A stretch of DNA of 64,000 nucleotides from Synechococcus sp. CS-1328 (GTDB lineage: Bacteria; Cyanobacteriota; Cyanobacteriia; PCC-6307; Cyanobiaceae), in NCBI RefSeq assembly GCF_025128095.1, contig NZ_JAHLYT010000070.1, forward strand, positions 1-64,000, in the 5' to 3' direction. The first letter of the stretch is position 1; every line of letters begins with the position of its first letter. The position numbers and the translations under genes are program-made. The notes under the pieces are model-generated. The model was not told the origin of the DNA. It did no database searches and saw only the letters and a program-made list of their open reading frames with translations. Below are positions 8,402 through 15,919 of the stretch, in pieces.

Positions 8402-8887
8402 TCAGGTGTCCTGAAGCTGGTGCAGCGCCTGGATCGCCTCACGCCGGTGGGCGGGCCCATCGAGAAGGTTGTTGAACACATGCCGCACCATGCCCTGCCC
8501 ATCGATCACATAGGTGACGCGCCCCGGCAGGAGGCCCAGCACCCCCGGCACCCCGAAGGCCTTGCGCAGGCCATTGCCCCGATCCACCAACAGCGGATAG
8601 GGGAGCTGGTGGCGGGTGGCGAAGCGCTGATGGCTGGCGGTGTCATCGCCGCTGACGCCCCACACCTCAGCGCCGAGGCCCTGCAGGTCGGCGTAGCTGT
8701 CACGAAAGGCGCAGGCCTCCATGGTGCAGCCGGGGGTGTCGTCTTTCGGGTAAAAGAACAGCACCAGGGCCTTGCCGCCCAGCTGATCGCTGCGCCGCTC
8801 AACGCCGTTCTGATCAGGCAGGGCCACCAGGGGGGCCCGATCACCGGGGGCAAGTGGGCGTGCCAAGGGCCTGTGGAGAGAGTTCAA
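8402..8887 (-). CDS. bcp: thioredoxin-dependent peroxiredoxin Q (BCP family)
   Basis: 161 residues, the normal size for peroxiredoxin Q/BCP, which reduces H2O2 and lipid hydroperoxides using thioredoxin. The core reads LVLFFYPKDDTPGCTMEACAFRD: the peroxidatic cysteine (PGCT) and a second cysteine five residues later (EACAF) give the atypical 2-Cys arrangement. VWGVSGDDTASHQRFA and LPYPLLVDRG are also family blocks. There is no signal peptide, so it is cytosolic. Cyanobacteria usually carry several copies; this is one of them. It precedes the DUF1350 gene on the same strand. Confidence 0.92.
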   Translation of the reverse strand: MNSLHRPLARPLAPGDRAPLVALPDQNGVERRSDQLGGKALVLFFYPKDDTPGCTMEACAFRDSYADLQGLGAEVWGVSGDDTASHQRFATRHQLPYPLLVDRGNGLRKAFGVPGVLGLLPGRVTYVIDGQGMVRHVFNNLLDGPAHRREAIQALHQLQDT

Positions 8888-8995
8888 ACCCTAGACAGGC
8901 TGGCCGGCCGGGCGCTGCGGATCCCACTGGTGCGATGCGTTGCTGCTGCGCAGAGCCCCGGGGGCTGAGAGCATGGGGCGGCAAGCAGGGCGGTG

Positions 8996-10102
8996 ATGGC
9001 GTCGCACTCCAGTCAGTCGCACCCCGGTCAGTGGCACCAGAACGACCTGCTCAGCCTGCTGGGTGGGACTGGGGAGGCGGACGGTCCTGCTCCCGAGGCG
9101 ACAGAGCCTGCGCCGGAGCCGCAGAACCCGGCGCCTACGCCAGCACCAATGCCGGTTGAGATCTCCAGAACCGTGGCCATCTCCAACACCGAGTCCCAGA
9201 CCCCATCCACCACTGCGTCACAACCGGCTTCAGAACCCGCTTCGCAACCTGCTGAGCAACCTTTTGTGCAACCTGCCGCGCCGCTGGCTGCGTCACCTGA
9301 GGCGCCACCAGCGGTGCCTTCAGCAGCGCGATCAGCAATGCCGCAGCGCCTCCTGATCCTGGACACCGAAACCACGGCACTCTCCCCTGCCGATGGCAGC
9401 TGCATTGAGGTGGGGGCGGTGCTGTTCCATGTCCCCAGCCGCGCCGTGCTCAGCCAGGTGTCGTTCCTGCTGCCGTGCAACATCAATCCGGCAGAGCATG
9501 TGAACGGCATCGCCGCCGAGTGGACACGCCTGGAGCAGCCCTGGCAGGCCGGGCTGCAGTGCTTCCTGGCGATGGCCGCCGCCGCCGATGCGGTGCTGGC
9601 CCACAACGCGGCCTTCGATCGCCAGTGGTTCGGCCATGGGGAGCTGCCGGCCCTGGAGCAGCCCTGGATCTGTTCGATGGAAGACATTCGCTGGCCGGCC
9701 GAGAAGCACCTGCGCTCCAACCCCTCCGTGCGGGATCTGGCCCTGGCCTACGGGATCCCCGTCTGGGCTGCCCATCGCGCCCTCACCGACTGCATCTATC
9801 TGGCCCAGGTGTTCGAGCGCTGCAGCGATCTGGACACGCTGCTGGCCGCGGCCCAGGAACCGCGCCATCTCTACCGCGCCAACCTCAGCTATGCGGAACG
9901 CCACCGCGCCAAGGAGGCGGGTTTCCGCTGGAACGACCCCGTGCCAGGAGCCTGGAGCCGCCGGCTGAGCGAGTCCGAGGTGCAGGCCCTGGGCTTTCCC
10001 GTCCAGCAGGTGGAGCTCGAAGGCGAGGAGGGCCCGGCAGGCTCTGGAGCCATCGCCGGCAGCGGGCAGTCCACGCGGCGGAAGCTACCTCGCTCAGCCT
10101 GA
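8996..10102 (+). CDS. DnaQ-like 3'-5' exonuclease domain protein
   Basis: 368 residues. The first ~115 are low-complexity Pro/Ala/Ser/Gln sequence, including repeated SEPASQPAEQ-type units, and are probably disordered. An RNase H-fold exonuclease domain follows: Exo I LILDTETTALSP (Asp-x-Glu), Exo II LAHNAAFDRQWF, and Exo III HRALTDCIYLA (His...Asp). All DEDDh residues are present, so it should be active. After residue ~285 a tail (RAKEAGFRWNDPVPGAWSRRLSESE) resembles a segment often following such domains in cyanobacteria. Start placed at the ATG at 8996; the GTG immediately before it is possible. It could be a stand-alone repair or processing nuclease; a replication epsilon role is unproven. 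Confidence 0.85.
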   Translation: MASHSSQSHPGQWHQNDLLSLLGGTGEADGPAPEATEPAPEPQNPAPTPAPMPVEISRTVAISNTESQTPSTTASQPASEPASQPAEQPFVQPAAPLAASPEAPPAVPSAARSAMPQRLLILDTETTALSPADGSCIEVGAVLFHVPSRAVLSQVSFLLPCNINPAEHVNGIAAEWTRLEQPWQAGLQCFLAMAAAADAVLAHNAAFDRQWFGHGELPALEQPWICSMEDIRWPAEKHLRSNPSVRDLALAYGIPVWAAHRALTDCIYLAQVFERCSDLDTLLAAAQEPRHLYRANLSYAERHRAKEAGFRWNDPVPGAWSRRLSESEVQALGFPVQQVELEGEEGPAGSGAIAGSGQSTRRKLPRSA

Positions 10103-10199
10103 CTCGAGCAGCCGTCCAACTTCGAACTCCTGCGACTGAGTGGAAGACAAAACAGCCAGGACTCAACAGGCTGGAGAAGCCACGTGCCGGGCTGCAGTG

Positions 10200-10457
10200 A
10201 TGACCAGCGGAATCGAGCCCAGCCCCCACTGGTCTCTGGTCGATGTGCCGCAGCAGCGCATCCGCCGGTGGAAGAACGTGCGCACCTGGGCGCGGCTGAT
10301 CCGGGAAGCCGAAGCGCTCTGGCGCGTGGACGTGCGGGCCCTGCACCGGCTGGCGGCCCTCGAACTGGGCCAGCTGCTGCAGGAGGTGCCGCCGCGCCTG
10401 CGGCGACGTGTCAATCGTTGGCTGCGCAGGATGGGCGTGGTGACACGGCTGGGATGA
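10200..10457 (+). CDS. conserved small basic protein, function unknown
   Basis: 85 residues, basic, rich in Arg and Leu and predicted helical (IRRWKNVRTWARLIREAEALWRVD, then VPPRLRRRVNRWLRRMG; each continuous in the frame). No domain is recognised. The ATG at 10200 is preferred over 10140 because the extra upstream residues are low quality. It ends 13 bases before the amidotransferase start and is likely in the same transcript. The regular Arg/Trp spacing suggests nucleic-acid or membrane-surface binding, but that is only an impression. Confidence 0.6.
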   Translation: MTSGIEPSPHWSLVDVPQQRIRRWKNVRTWARLIREAEALWRVDVRALHRLAALELGQLLQEVPPRLRRRVNRWLRRMGVVTRLG

Positions 10458-10470
10458 GCCACCCAGGGCG

Positions 10471-11253
10471 ATGACCGAACTTCTCGTGATCCAGCACCTC
10501 GAGCGGGAAGGGCCTGGCCGCTTCGCCGACGCTGCCCGCGCCCGGGGCTGGCAGGTGAGCGTCTGCCGGCCGGATCGGGGCGAGGCTCTGCCGGCAGCCA
10601 CCACCTCGTCCTCCAACTCCGCCGCCACTGCCACTGCCACTGATCAGGTGCTGCTGGTGCTGGGAGGCCCGATGGGCGTGGCCGATCTCGGCAACGACGC
10701 CTTTCCCTGGCTGGAGGCGGAGCTGGAGCTGATTCGCCAGCGGGTGGAGGCGCAGCAGCCGGTGCTGGGAATCTGCCTGGGCGCCCAGTTGCTGGCGCGG
10801 GCCATGGGGGGCGATGCCCTGCCCCTGCAGATGGGGGAGCCGCCAAGGCCTCTGCGGGAAGTGGGCTGGGGCGCCGTGACCTTTACCGAGACGGCCAAGC
10901 AGGAACCGGTGCTGCAGGGGCTGGCTGCCAGTGAACTGGTGCTGCACTGGCACGGCGATCGGATTGCGTTGCCACAAGGCGCCACCCTGTTGGCATCCAG
11001 CCTTCACTGCGTCGAGCAGATGTTCCGGATCGGCCGGCACGCCTGGGGCCTGCAGTTTCATCTCGAGGTCACACCGGAGCTGCTGGAGCCCTGGCTGCTG
11101 GAGGATCAGGGCTATGTGATCGAAGCCCTCGGGGCAGATGGCGTCGAGCGCATCCGCCACGACGGGCGGCACTGGCAGGCCAGCACCGAGCTCAGCGCAA
11201 CGCGGCTGATCGAGAACCTGCTGAGTGCCCTGGAGGCCTGCCTGGGGAGATGA
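10471..11253 (+). CDS. class I glutamine amidotransferase (GMP synthase-like domain)
   Basis: 260 residues with a stand-alone class I (triad) amidotransferase fold. The oxyanion segment is VLLVLGGPMGV. The nucleophile elbow is PVLGICLGAQLLA, with the catalytic cysteine at about residue 98. The histidine/glutamate pair is in WGLQFHLEVTPE. These are complete, so glutaminase-type chemistry is possible. Members of this group are often annotated as GMP synthase-like proteins and act on small molecules or as gamma-glutamyl hydrolases. An Ala/Thr/Ser-rich insert after residue ~45 is not family-typical. It follows the 85-residue gene closely. Confidence 0.85.
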   Translation: MTELLVIQHLEREGPGRFADAARARGWQVSVCRPDRGEALPAATTSSSNSAATATATDQVLLVLGGPMGVADLGNDAFPWLEAELELIRQRVEAQQPVLGICLGAQLLARAMGGDALPLQMGEPPRPLREVGWGAVTFTETAKQEPVLQGLAASELVLHWHGDRIALPQGATLLASSLHCVEQMFRIGRHAWGLQFHLEVTPELLEPWLLEDQGYVIEALGADGVERIRHDGRHWQASTELSATRLIENLLSALEACLGR

Positions 11254-11466
11254 GCCTCTATCCATCCAGGGCGCACTTGTCAACCAGAACCAGGCACTGA
11301 AGAGAAGCACTGGTAAGGGTAGGACAAGGGGAAGAAGCAAAAGGACGAGAAGGAATCGACTGGCTGCCAATGCAGCGTAAGAATTGAGATTGAGATTGAA
11401 AATGAGATTGAAATTGAGATCTCAGAGTTCAGAATTCAGGGTTCAGAGCCAGAGTTCTGACATTGC

Positions 11467-11574
11467 GGCACCTCGAAAAATTCGGGTTCCGCGCGGGCCG
11501 ACCAACGAGACCCACTGCGGCAACGGAAGTGAATGGAGTCTAAGGCCACGCCAGGGCCAATTTTTCGAGGTGCC
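11467..11574. repeat. 108-bp element bounded by a perfect 16-bp inverted repeat
   Basis: Bases 11467-11482 and 11559-11574 are exact reverse complements (ggcacctcgaaaaatt on the left arm). The 76-base interior contains a further small inverted pair (ttccg / cggaa). The unit is flanked on both sides by related TCAG-rich repeats. It could be a miniature mobile element, a transcribed hairpin, or a structured RNA. There is no open reading frame worth calling. Confidence 0.7.
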
Positions 11575-11633
11575 CATTGGCTGCCTGGACAGCGCAAGAG
11601 TTCAGAGTCAGAGTTTGGAGTTCTGAGCTCTGG

Positions 11634-11696
11634 ACTCAGGGCTCAGGGCTCAGGGCTCAGGGCTCAGGGCTCAGGGTTCAGGGTTCAGGGTTCAGA
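11634..11696. repeat. heptanucleotide tandem repeat array
   Basis: Nine consecutive 7-base units: one ACTCAGG, five GCTCAGG, two GTTCAGG and one GTTCAGA. Related degenerate units (gttcagaattcagggttcag) also occur at about 11427-11447. This resembles the short tandemly repeated repetitive (STRR) heptamers described in some cyanobacteria, although the unit here is different. There are no spacers, so this is not a CRISPR array. Confidence 0.85.
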
Positions 11697-11732
11697 ATCA
11701 GAGATCTCAGATCTGACTCAAAACAGTAGGCA

Positions 11733-11759
11733 TAAAGAAACCGCCCTTTTCAGGACGGT
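11733..11759 (-). terminator. intrinsic terminator of tRNA-Pro
   Basis: On the minus strand a stem (ACCGTCC / GGGCGGT with one G-T pair, loop TGAAAA) at 11740-11759 is followed by a T-rich tail (TTTCTT). It lies about 55 bases downstream of the tRNA-Pro 3' end. Confidence 0.5.
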
Positions 11760-11814
11760 GTATGGGGTAAAAAAGCGGCTGAATAGAACCACTCAATTGA
11801 TGCCGTTGATTGAA

Positions 11815-11888
11815 TCGGAGCGGCGGGATTTGAACCCACGACCCCCACTACCCCAAAGTGGTGCGCTACCAAGCTGCGCTACGCCCCG
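11815..11888 (-). tRNA. trnP-GGG: tRNA-Pro (anticodon GGG)
   Basis: A 74-base minus-strand cloverleaf starting CGGGGCG and ending CGCTCCGA. The acceptor stem pairs CGGGGCG with CGCTCCG (one G-T). The D-loop is AGCTTGGTA, the anticodon stem is CCACT/AGTGG, and the T-arm is GTGGGTTCAAATCCCGC. The seven-base anticodon loop TTGGGGT places GGG at positions 34-36, reading CCC and CCU proline codons. The CCA end is not encoded. Confidence 0.93.
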
Positions 11889-11902
11889 GCGAATGAAAAT
11901 TA

Positions 11903-12262
11903 TCACAGCGTCTGCCGGCCCCGGCCCTGCTTCTGCCGGCGCTTCAGGCGACGCAGCAGCCGGGCCGTGAGCTTGTCGCGGCTCAGACCGGCGTAGCCGC
12001 ACACCCGCAGCTGACGGGCCAGCAGGCGCAGCTGGGCCAGGGTCATGGTGGCGAGCCGCAACTCCGGCAACCGCTCCCAGGCCTGGCTGGTGACCGGCAG
12101 ATCAGCGCCGCCGCGCCCCTCCCGGAATCCGACCAGGGCACTGCCAGCCATCCACTCAGGCACCAGCACGAACAGCACCGCCAGCAGGCCGTAAAGCTCC
12201 ACCAGCCCACGGGGCAGGGGATGCAGTTGGCGGCGGCCGCCAGGGGGCCTGGAAGGGGTCAC
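11903..12262 (-). CDS. small conserved protein with N-terminal membrane segment
   Basis: 119 residues from a GTG at 12262, chosen because it overlaps the upstream stop as GTGA. A hydrophobic helix (VELYGLLAVLFVLVPEWMAG) occupies about residues 20-40. The C-terminal half (LRLATMTLAQLRLLARQLRV, then GYAGLSRDKLTARLLRRLKRR) has the look of a SAP- or Rho-N-like helix-extended-helix nucleic-acid-binding motif with a very basic tail. This is the last gene of a three-gene coupled set and ends just before tRNA-Pro on the same strand. The function is unknown, and the nucleic-acid suggestion is inference. Confidence 0.6.
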   Translation of the reverse strand: MTPSRPPGGRRQLHPLPRGLVELYGLLAVLFVLVPEWMAGSALVGFREGRGGADLPVTSQAWERLPELRLATMTLAQLRLLARQLRVCGYAGLSRDKLTARLLRRLKRRQKQGRGRQTL

Positions 12263-12447
12263 AACAGACCCCGCTCCGCTGCTCCAGACGGCGGGCGGCC
12301 GATGGGGGCAGATGGGGCGGAATCGCGCCACTGCATCGGGGGTTCTCCGCCGGGGTTGAGGCGCACGGTCCAGAACACCAGGGCGAAACAGAGGCCCACC
12401 GTGGCAATCAGGCCCACGATCACAATCCGATCGGGAAGCGGCGTCAT
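12259..12447 (-). CDS. small single-pass membrane protein
   Basis: 62 residues starting MTPLPDR, with one membrane helix (IVIVGLIATVGLCFALVFW) at about residues 8-26 and a hydrophilic Pro-rich tail. The ATG at 12447 overlaps the preceding stop as ATGA, and its own stop overlaps the next start as GTGA. The gene is therefore embedded in a tightly coupled trio. No domain is recognised. Confidence 0.6.
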   Translation of the reverse strand: MTPLPDRIVIVGLIATVGLCFALVFWTVRLNPGGEPPMQWRDSAPSAPIGRPPSGAAERGLL

Positions 12448-12788
12448 ACCTGTTCCGTGCGGATGCACTGCAACCGCATCGGCAGCTTCTCCAAGGTGAG
12501 CTCATCGCCGCGCAGGATCACCAGCATGCCGTCGTTGCGGTAGCGAATCCCGGGTTCGGTGGAATCCTCGCGGAACAGGGTGGAACGGAAGCGGCCGGCG
12601 ATCAGAGAAGCCTGGGCGTCGTTGCGTTCCAGCACGAGCTGGGCTTTGTCAGCGCAGAGAAACTTCTCCTTGATGCCGTAGTCCTCCCACCAAGGGGAGG
12701 ACATGGCGATCAGGGGTCCAAAAAGCAGGCCGAACAGGGGGACAGGCATCCTCCGCAGAGTTTTGGCTGGCTGATGAACAGCGTTCAT
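12444..12788 (-). CDS. secreted protein resembling MliC-type lysozyme inhibitors
   Basis: 114 residues with a hydrophobic leader (PLFGLLFGPLIAM) at about 15-28. The mature part has two cysteines (EKFLCADK and RLQCIR) framing a beta-rich segment with ASLIAGRF, IRYRNDGMLVILRGDELTLEKLP. That order (Cys, strand, ARY-like, G..L.G..A.L, Cys) resembles the MliC/C-type lysozyme inhibitor fold. Similarity is judged by pattern only. It is the first gene of the coupled set ending at 11903. Start 12788 gives a sensible signal peptide; an ATG at 12812 would lengthen the hydrophilic N-terminus. Confidence 0.55.
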   Translation of the reverse strand: MNAVHQPAKTLRRMPVPLFGLLFGPLIAMSSPWWEDYGIKEKFLCADKAQLVLERNDAQASLIAGRFRSTLFREDSTEPGIRYRNDGMLVILRGDELTLEKLPMRLQCIRTEQV

Positions 12789-12867
12789 AACCCAGCCACG
12801 GCACTCCGGCACCGGCCCGTGCGAAAAGCACCATAGCCAGGCCCTGCAGGGAATCCTCTGCGGCCGA

Positions 12868-13659
12868 TCATGGCTTGAACCATGACCCCCGCCGGCTGCC
12901 GGTCACCTCAGCACGCAACTGGTCGAGTTCGGTCTGCATGCACCCCACCACCCGGTCGTAGCAGGCCTGCACGTAAGCGCGATCACGGCTGGCGGCATAG
13001 CCGCTGCGGGGCAGCTGAATCGGCTGGCAGACCCGCGTATGGATCGCCGTGGGCAGGGGGAGATTGGGCAGGGGACCCACCGCCAAGCCCCAGGGAAGCC
13101 CCAGGTAGAGCGGCATCACCTCCGGATCGAGGCCCAGCAGCCAGGGCATGCCGTGGTCATGCAGGCGCCGGGCGGCGGGGTAGCAGTCGTCGATCACATA
13201 GAGACTGTCATGGCTGCCCCAGGAGATCAGGGGCACCAACGGAAGGCCGTGCCAGATGGCCAGCCGCAGAAAACCGGTGCGGCCACCGAAGTGAATGCGA
13301 CCCCGCAGCCGATGGGGCCGGAAGGCGTCCTGACCACCACCGGGGTAAACCAACAGGCTGTCGCCCTGCCGCAGCACCGCCAGGGCCTGGCGCGGATAGA
13401 AGGGAATCGCGCCCACCCGGGCCGCCAGATCCGCCAGAGACGGATAGGCCTGCCAAGCCTTGGCGTGGGTCAGCCCGTAGACCCGCCGGTCCGTGCCATA
13501 GCGGCGGAACCAGTCGTAGAGAAACATCGGCAGATCCGGTGTCGCCAGACCGCCGTTGTGGGAGCCCACGAACATCAGCTGGCCCGAGGCCGGCACGTGC
13601 TCCCAACCGCTGGTCTGCACCCGGAAGTAATACCGGTAGAACCAGCCCCACAGTGGCAT
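12868..13659 (-). CDS. PlsC/DGAT-like lysophospholipid acyltransferase
   Basis: 263 residues of the acyltransferase superfamily that transfers acyl chains to glycerol phosphate, lysolipids or diacylglycerol. MFVGSHNGGLATPD replaces the usual HX4D block with a histidine followed by Asp five residues later. LLVYPGGGQDAFRP is the plant DGAT2/phytyl-ester-synthase-like glycine-rich motif, and LPLVPLISWGSHDSLY is the late substrate block. The frame stays open upstream through RDPDLIRRL, which looks family-like, but it contains no ATG, GTG or TTG before a stop at about 13745. 13659 is therefore the only standard start. It may act at the thylakoid or plasma membrane. Confidence 0.8.
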   Translation of the reverse strand: MPLWGWFYRYYFRVQTSGWEHVPASGQLMFVGSHNGGLATPDLPMFLYDWFRRYGTDRRVYGLTHAKAWQAYPSLADLAARVGAIPFYPRQALAVLRQGDSLLVYPGGGQDAFRPHRLRGRIHFGGRTGFLRLAIWHGLPLVPLISWGSHDSLYVIDDCYPAARRLHDHGMPWLLGLDPEVMPLYLGLPWGLAVGPLPNLPLPTAIHTRVCQPIQLPRSGYAASRDRAYVQACYDRVVGCMQTELDQLRAEVTGSRRGSWFKP

Positions 13660-13829
13660 CAGCCGCCGGATCAGATCGGGATCCCGCTGCCTGCCTGGAT
13701 GGGGATCGGGATCGGGCGAGCGGTTCAGGGGACTGGCGACGACCGGAACTCAATGTATGGCCGCATCCAGCTGCAGCGTGAAGGACTCCAGCCCATGGGG
13801 CTCCAGCGAGAATGGCTCAGATCCGGTCC

Positions 13830-14723
13830 TCAGGCCTGCTGGGCCATCCAGGTGTGCACCGCCTCGACCGCCAGGCCCGGTGCTTCCCAGGGGATCACGT
13901 TGCGGCCTCCCAGCAGACGGGCGGAGGCTCTGGGCAGGCGGCCCGCATAGTCCGCCGCCTTGGTCTGGGGGCTGTCGCGTTTGCCACGGCGGCTGATGCC
14001 GGTGGCCTGATCGCCGAACAGGGCCAGCACCGGCACATCCAACTGGCAGAAGCGAGCGCTGTAATCGCGGCGCCAGAACCCGGCCAGAAACGAGAACACC
14101 GCATGGCGACTGGCCAGATCGCGGGACCCGTCCCGCAGCATCGACAGCCACTCGGCATCCACATCCGCAGCGCGGGCGAACAATTCCTTTTCCGAGAAGG
14201 AGCGCAGGAACCGTTCGCTGCGGGCGTAGCGGTAGAAGAGGTCGCCCAAGGGGGTGTGAAAGAAGCCACGCCAGAGGGCGTTGGCCAGCCGCTCATCAGC
14301 CGGCCCCGTCATCACCTTCCAGGACGGCGGGCCGAACAGCACCAGGCCACGAATCGCCTGCGGCCGCAGGGCCTGCAATTCCAGGGCCACCGGCAGGGAC
14401 GCGCCCTGCACCAGCAGCCACACCGGCCGGCGCACCCGCTGATCGAGCAGCACCGCAAGCTGGGCCGCCCAGTGCTCGGGGCGCAGGATCCGATCCGGCA
14501 TGGCGGAACGGCCGCAACCGATCAGATCGGGATGGATCAGAGATTGCGGCAGGTCGCGGGCAATCCATTCGCGGCTGAACCGCTGCCAGAAGGCCCCGGA
14601 CAGCCCCACACCGATCGGGTGAAGGGTGAGGATCGGATCGGCGCGTTCTGCCTCCAGATCGCCCTCCACCCGGCAGAAACAGGCCTGGCGCTCCCAGTCG
14701 TAGGCAAAGGTGGAGCGGGGCAC
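13830..14723 (-). CDS. alpha/beta hydrolase
   Basis: 297 residues with an alpha/beta hydrolase fold. LTLHPIGVGLSGAFWQRF is the oxyanion loop (HPIGVG in place of HGxxG). LIHPDLIGCGRS is a typical core strand. VWLLVQGASLPVALELQ is the elbow, in which Ser of GAS could serve as nucleophile, and VLALFGDQATGISRRG leads to the acid region. The final histidine is expected near AVHTWM. Such proteins are common in cyanobacteria without known substrates. It starts 32 bases from the msrA stop on the same strand and probably shares a transcript. Confidence 0.82.
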   Translation of the reverse strand: MPRSTFAYDWERQACFCRVEGDLEAERADPILTLHPIGVGLSGAFWQRFSREWIARDLPQSLIHPDLIGCGRSAMPDRILRPEHWAAQLAVLLDQRVRRPVWLLVQGASLPVALELQALRPQAIRGLVLFGPPSWKVMTGPADERLANALWRGFFHTPLGDLFYRYARSERFLRSFSEKELFARAADVDAEWLSMLRDGSRDLASRHAVFSFLAGFWRRDYSARFCQLDVPVLALFGDQATGISRRGKRDSPQTKAADYAGRLPRASARLLGGRNVIPWEAPGLAVEAVHTWMAQQA

Positions 14724-14755
14724 GGGGCGAAAAGAGCGACCTTACGAGGACTGGA

Positions 14756-15484
14756 TTACGAGGCCTGGATCGGTGCGTTGTCGCTGCGCAGCACACAGTG
14801 GGCGATGCTCCAGTCGTATTGCTTCCAGACCGCATCTCCAAGCCGGTAGGCGGCGGCGGGGAAGGCACCGAGGCGCACACCCGTGGGCTGGGCGGAGCAG
14901 TAGGGCCGGCTGCCGGGCTTGGCCAGGTACTGCTGGTGGTAGGCCTCGGCGTAGAAGAAGGGCCGATCTGCCGCGATCTCGGTGGTGATCGTGCCCAGAC
15001 CAGCCTGCTGCAGTTGCTCCTGATAGGCGGTACCACTGGCCCGGGCCAGGCTCAGCAGGGCCGGATCGTTGGCATAGATGGCGGAGCGGTACTGGCTACC
15101 GCGATCGTTGCCCTGGCGGTTGCCCTGGGTGGGGTCGTGGCACTCCCAGAACAGCTTGAACACATCGCTGGCATCCACCACCGCCGTGTCCCACACCACC
15201 CGCACCACCTCGGCGTGGCCGCTGCGGCCGGAGCAGACCTGGTCGTAGCTGGGATGGGGCGGGTCACCGCCGGCATAGCCCACCGCCGTGGTGACGACCC
15301 CGGGCAGGCGCCAGAAGCCCTTCTCGGCGCCCCAGAAGCAACCGCAACCGAACAGGGCCTCGGCCTGCCCCTCCACCAGCGGCGCCGCCAGGGGCGTTTT
15401 CAGCACGGCGTGCAGAACGTCGCCTGCAGGGGTGAGATCACGGGTCGACGAGCCGGAGGGGGAGGTGGCAAAGAGCCCGAACAC
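14756..15484 (-). CDS. msrA: peptide-methionine (S)-S-oxide reductase MsrA
   Basis: 242 residues, slightly longer than the usual ~210. MsrA reduces methionine-S-sulfoxide in proteins. The catalytic motif GCFWG is at about residues 48-52 in ALFGCGCFWGAEKGFW. Supporting blocks are VGYAGGDPPHPSYDQVCSG, GHAEVVRVVWD, DPTQGNRQGNDRGSQYRS and FFYAEAYHQQYL, all standard for the family. No signal peptide is seen, so it is cytosolic. The C-terminal extension after RPYCSAQP (SIAHCVLRSDNAPIQAS) contains another cysteine that could be a resolving residue. Confidence 0.95.
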   Translation of the reverse strand: MFGLFATSPSGSSTRDLTPAGDVLHAVLKTPLAAPLVEGQAEALFGCGCFWGAEKGFWRLPGVVTTAVGYAGGDPPHPSYDQVCSGRSGHAEVVRVVWDTAVVDASDVFKLFWECHDPTQGNRQGNDRGSQYRSAIYANDPALLSLARASGTAYQEQLQQAGLGTITTEIAADRPFFYAEAYHQQYLAKPGSRPYCSAQPTGVRLGAFPAAAYRLGDAVWKQYDWSIAHCVLRSDNAPIQAS

Positions 15485-15512
15485 AGAGATTTAGAAAAGA
15501 GTGGAGGCGAGC

Positions 15513-15776
15513 CTAGGAAGGGCCACCGCCACTCGCGCTGGGCTCCAGGGCGATGTGGTTCAGCAGGGTGGTGGTGAAGGCGAACAACAGGAACGGCAGC
15601 GACAGCACCAGGATCACGCCCACTCCCACCAGGGCGAAGATCGGCTTGCTGGCTCCCATCAGCGCCATGCCAGCCGCCAGGCTGGCGAAGATCACCAGCA
15701 TCCAGATCAGGATCTGGCCGTAGATGTCACCGAAGGTGAGCGTGCAGCGCAGGTTGTAGCCCTTGGAGGGATCCAT
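15513..15776 (-). CDS. conserved cyanobacterial two-helix membrane protein
   Basis: 87 residues beginning MDPSKGYNLRCTLTFGDIYG. Two hydrophobic helices follow (ILIWMLVIFASLAAGMALMG and IFALVGVGVILVLSLPFLLFAF), then a short polar tail. Start 15776 is preferred to 15857 because family-like sequence begins at MDPSKG. It lies between msrA and an ABC exporter on the same strand. I recall similar short proteins in many picocyanobacteria with no assigned function. Confidence 0.7.
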   Translation of the reverse strand: MDPSKGYNLRCTLTFGDIYGQILIWMLVIFASLAAGMALMGASKPIFALVGVGVILVLSLPFLLFAFTTTLLNHIALEPSASGGGPS

Positions 15777-15919
15777 GTGGACGGGGTCCCGGCAGAGAAG
15801 ATGGGTGCTCTCACCTAAGCGGGCCAGAGCGGAGTTGTCCGCACCCCTCAACATCACTTCAGGCGCGGGGTCCAGCCAAAAGGTTCTCCAGCGGCAGGGC
15901 TGTCCAGCAAGGGTGGGGT

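Noticed and set aside
11634-11696. Possible CRISPR array
   Set aside because: Units are 7 bases, contiguous and without spacers; no cas genes nearby.
11533-11970. 145-codon plus-strand frame through the heptamer repeats
   Set aside because: Its protein is a translation of the repeat array and of the tRNA antisense; no family features.
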